In this document: positions 63,666 to 64,000 of the stretch, in pieces
Numbering within the stretch: the first letter of the stretch is position 1
Layout of the letters: each line of letters opens with the position of its first letter
NCBI GenBank assembly: GCA_008828725.1
Contig: MEHQ01000383.1
Location: 60,013-124,012, forward strand
Source of the DNA: Saccharina japonica
Lineage: Eukaryota > Sar > Phaeophyceae > Laminariales > Laminariaceae
Direction: 5' to 3'
Length of the DNA: 64,000 nt
The notes under the pieces: model-generated
The model's input: the letters and a program-made list of their open reading frames with translations, nothing else
Database searches by the model: none
Told to the model about the DNA's origin: nothing
Position numbers and translations under genes: made by a program

Positions 63666-64000
63666 GAGATGGGTGCAGAGTATGCGAAGATAATCCCTGC
63701 CGGCGTAAATATACACAAGTGACCAACATTATACCGGAAAGGACAGCAGTATGGAGTATCTAGTATGGGAGGGGTGGTAGCACCGGCTGTGGGAGATGTC
63801 GCCACCCTTCTACTAGTAATCCCAAACTATCTATCTGAAAATAACTGGTCCGAAGATACGTCCGTACTTTTCAGGAACGGGATGGGGATAGTTCTTGAAC
63901 AGTCCCCTATCCCCTACCTAATGCGACATATATGCTCGAGGACCAATCAGTTGTCACCTGGCCACTCCCCCCCCCAAGCCTTCCTCTCTCCAACCTTAGA

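Noticed and set aside
1-64000. CRISPR arrays, prokaryotic operons, toxin or virus-derived modules
   Set aside because: Tandem arrays here have no spacer structure; the genes are intron-split; no capsid, integrase or LTR signature was seen.

Overview
This is a gene-poor, repeat-saturated window of a eukaryotic nuclear genome. Spliceosomal introns of several kb, DNA-transposon relics, SINE/LINE-like repeats, minisatellites and short TTAGGG-like stretches exclude a prokaryote. The one confidently identified gene fuses a sulfotransferase-like domain to a class-IV (branched-chain-type) aminotransferase domain, an architecture I know from land plants (Arabidopsis 'branched-chain-amino-acid aminotransferase-like' proteins). 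I therefore favour an alga or other plastid-lineage protist; the species cannot be fixed from the sequence. I see no bacterial operon, CRISPR array, rRNA or clear functional tRNA, and no LTR or virus-derived element.

Layout. 1-17 kb holds a plus-strand gene that I cannot name. Phase-compatible exons can be read at 6625-6726, 7183-7326 (duplicated at 8082-8225), 9976-10083, 14714-15084 and 16834-16940 (stop codon), with a possible further exon at 1502-1596. Part resembles a filamin-type Ig repeat; a poly-Glu tract and a basic C-terminus follow. 17-22 kb is repeats only. 22.2-48.6 kb is one minus-strand gene of at least 14 exons. Every junction keeps phase, giving 612 visible residues plus an unseen N-terminus; about 93% of the span is intron. 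49-55.4 kb is an exact 3.1-kb direct duplication with an N at the junction, so an assembly error is possible. 55.4-64 kb has no secure gene but holds a 0.8-kb near-perfect palindrome, GACCC-rich elements and tRNA-derived SINE pieces.

Repeats explain most of the rest: (i) two related MITE families, A and B, with 4-bp target duplications and many nested insertions; (ii) an ~80-bp TTAA-flanked micro-MITE that repeatedly sits inside family A; (iii) a poly-C-tailed retroposon family and a LINE-like family with a similar 3' tail; (iv) a tRNA-derived SINE; (v) mariner/Stowaway-like elements with TA duplications; (vi) about 15 minisatellites, many with a GATC core, several ending within tens of bases of an exon. 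The most interesting biology is the fusion gene: the segment that should carry the PLP-binding lysine has none, so the aminotransferase half may be a pseudoenzyme.
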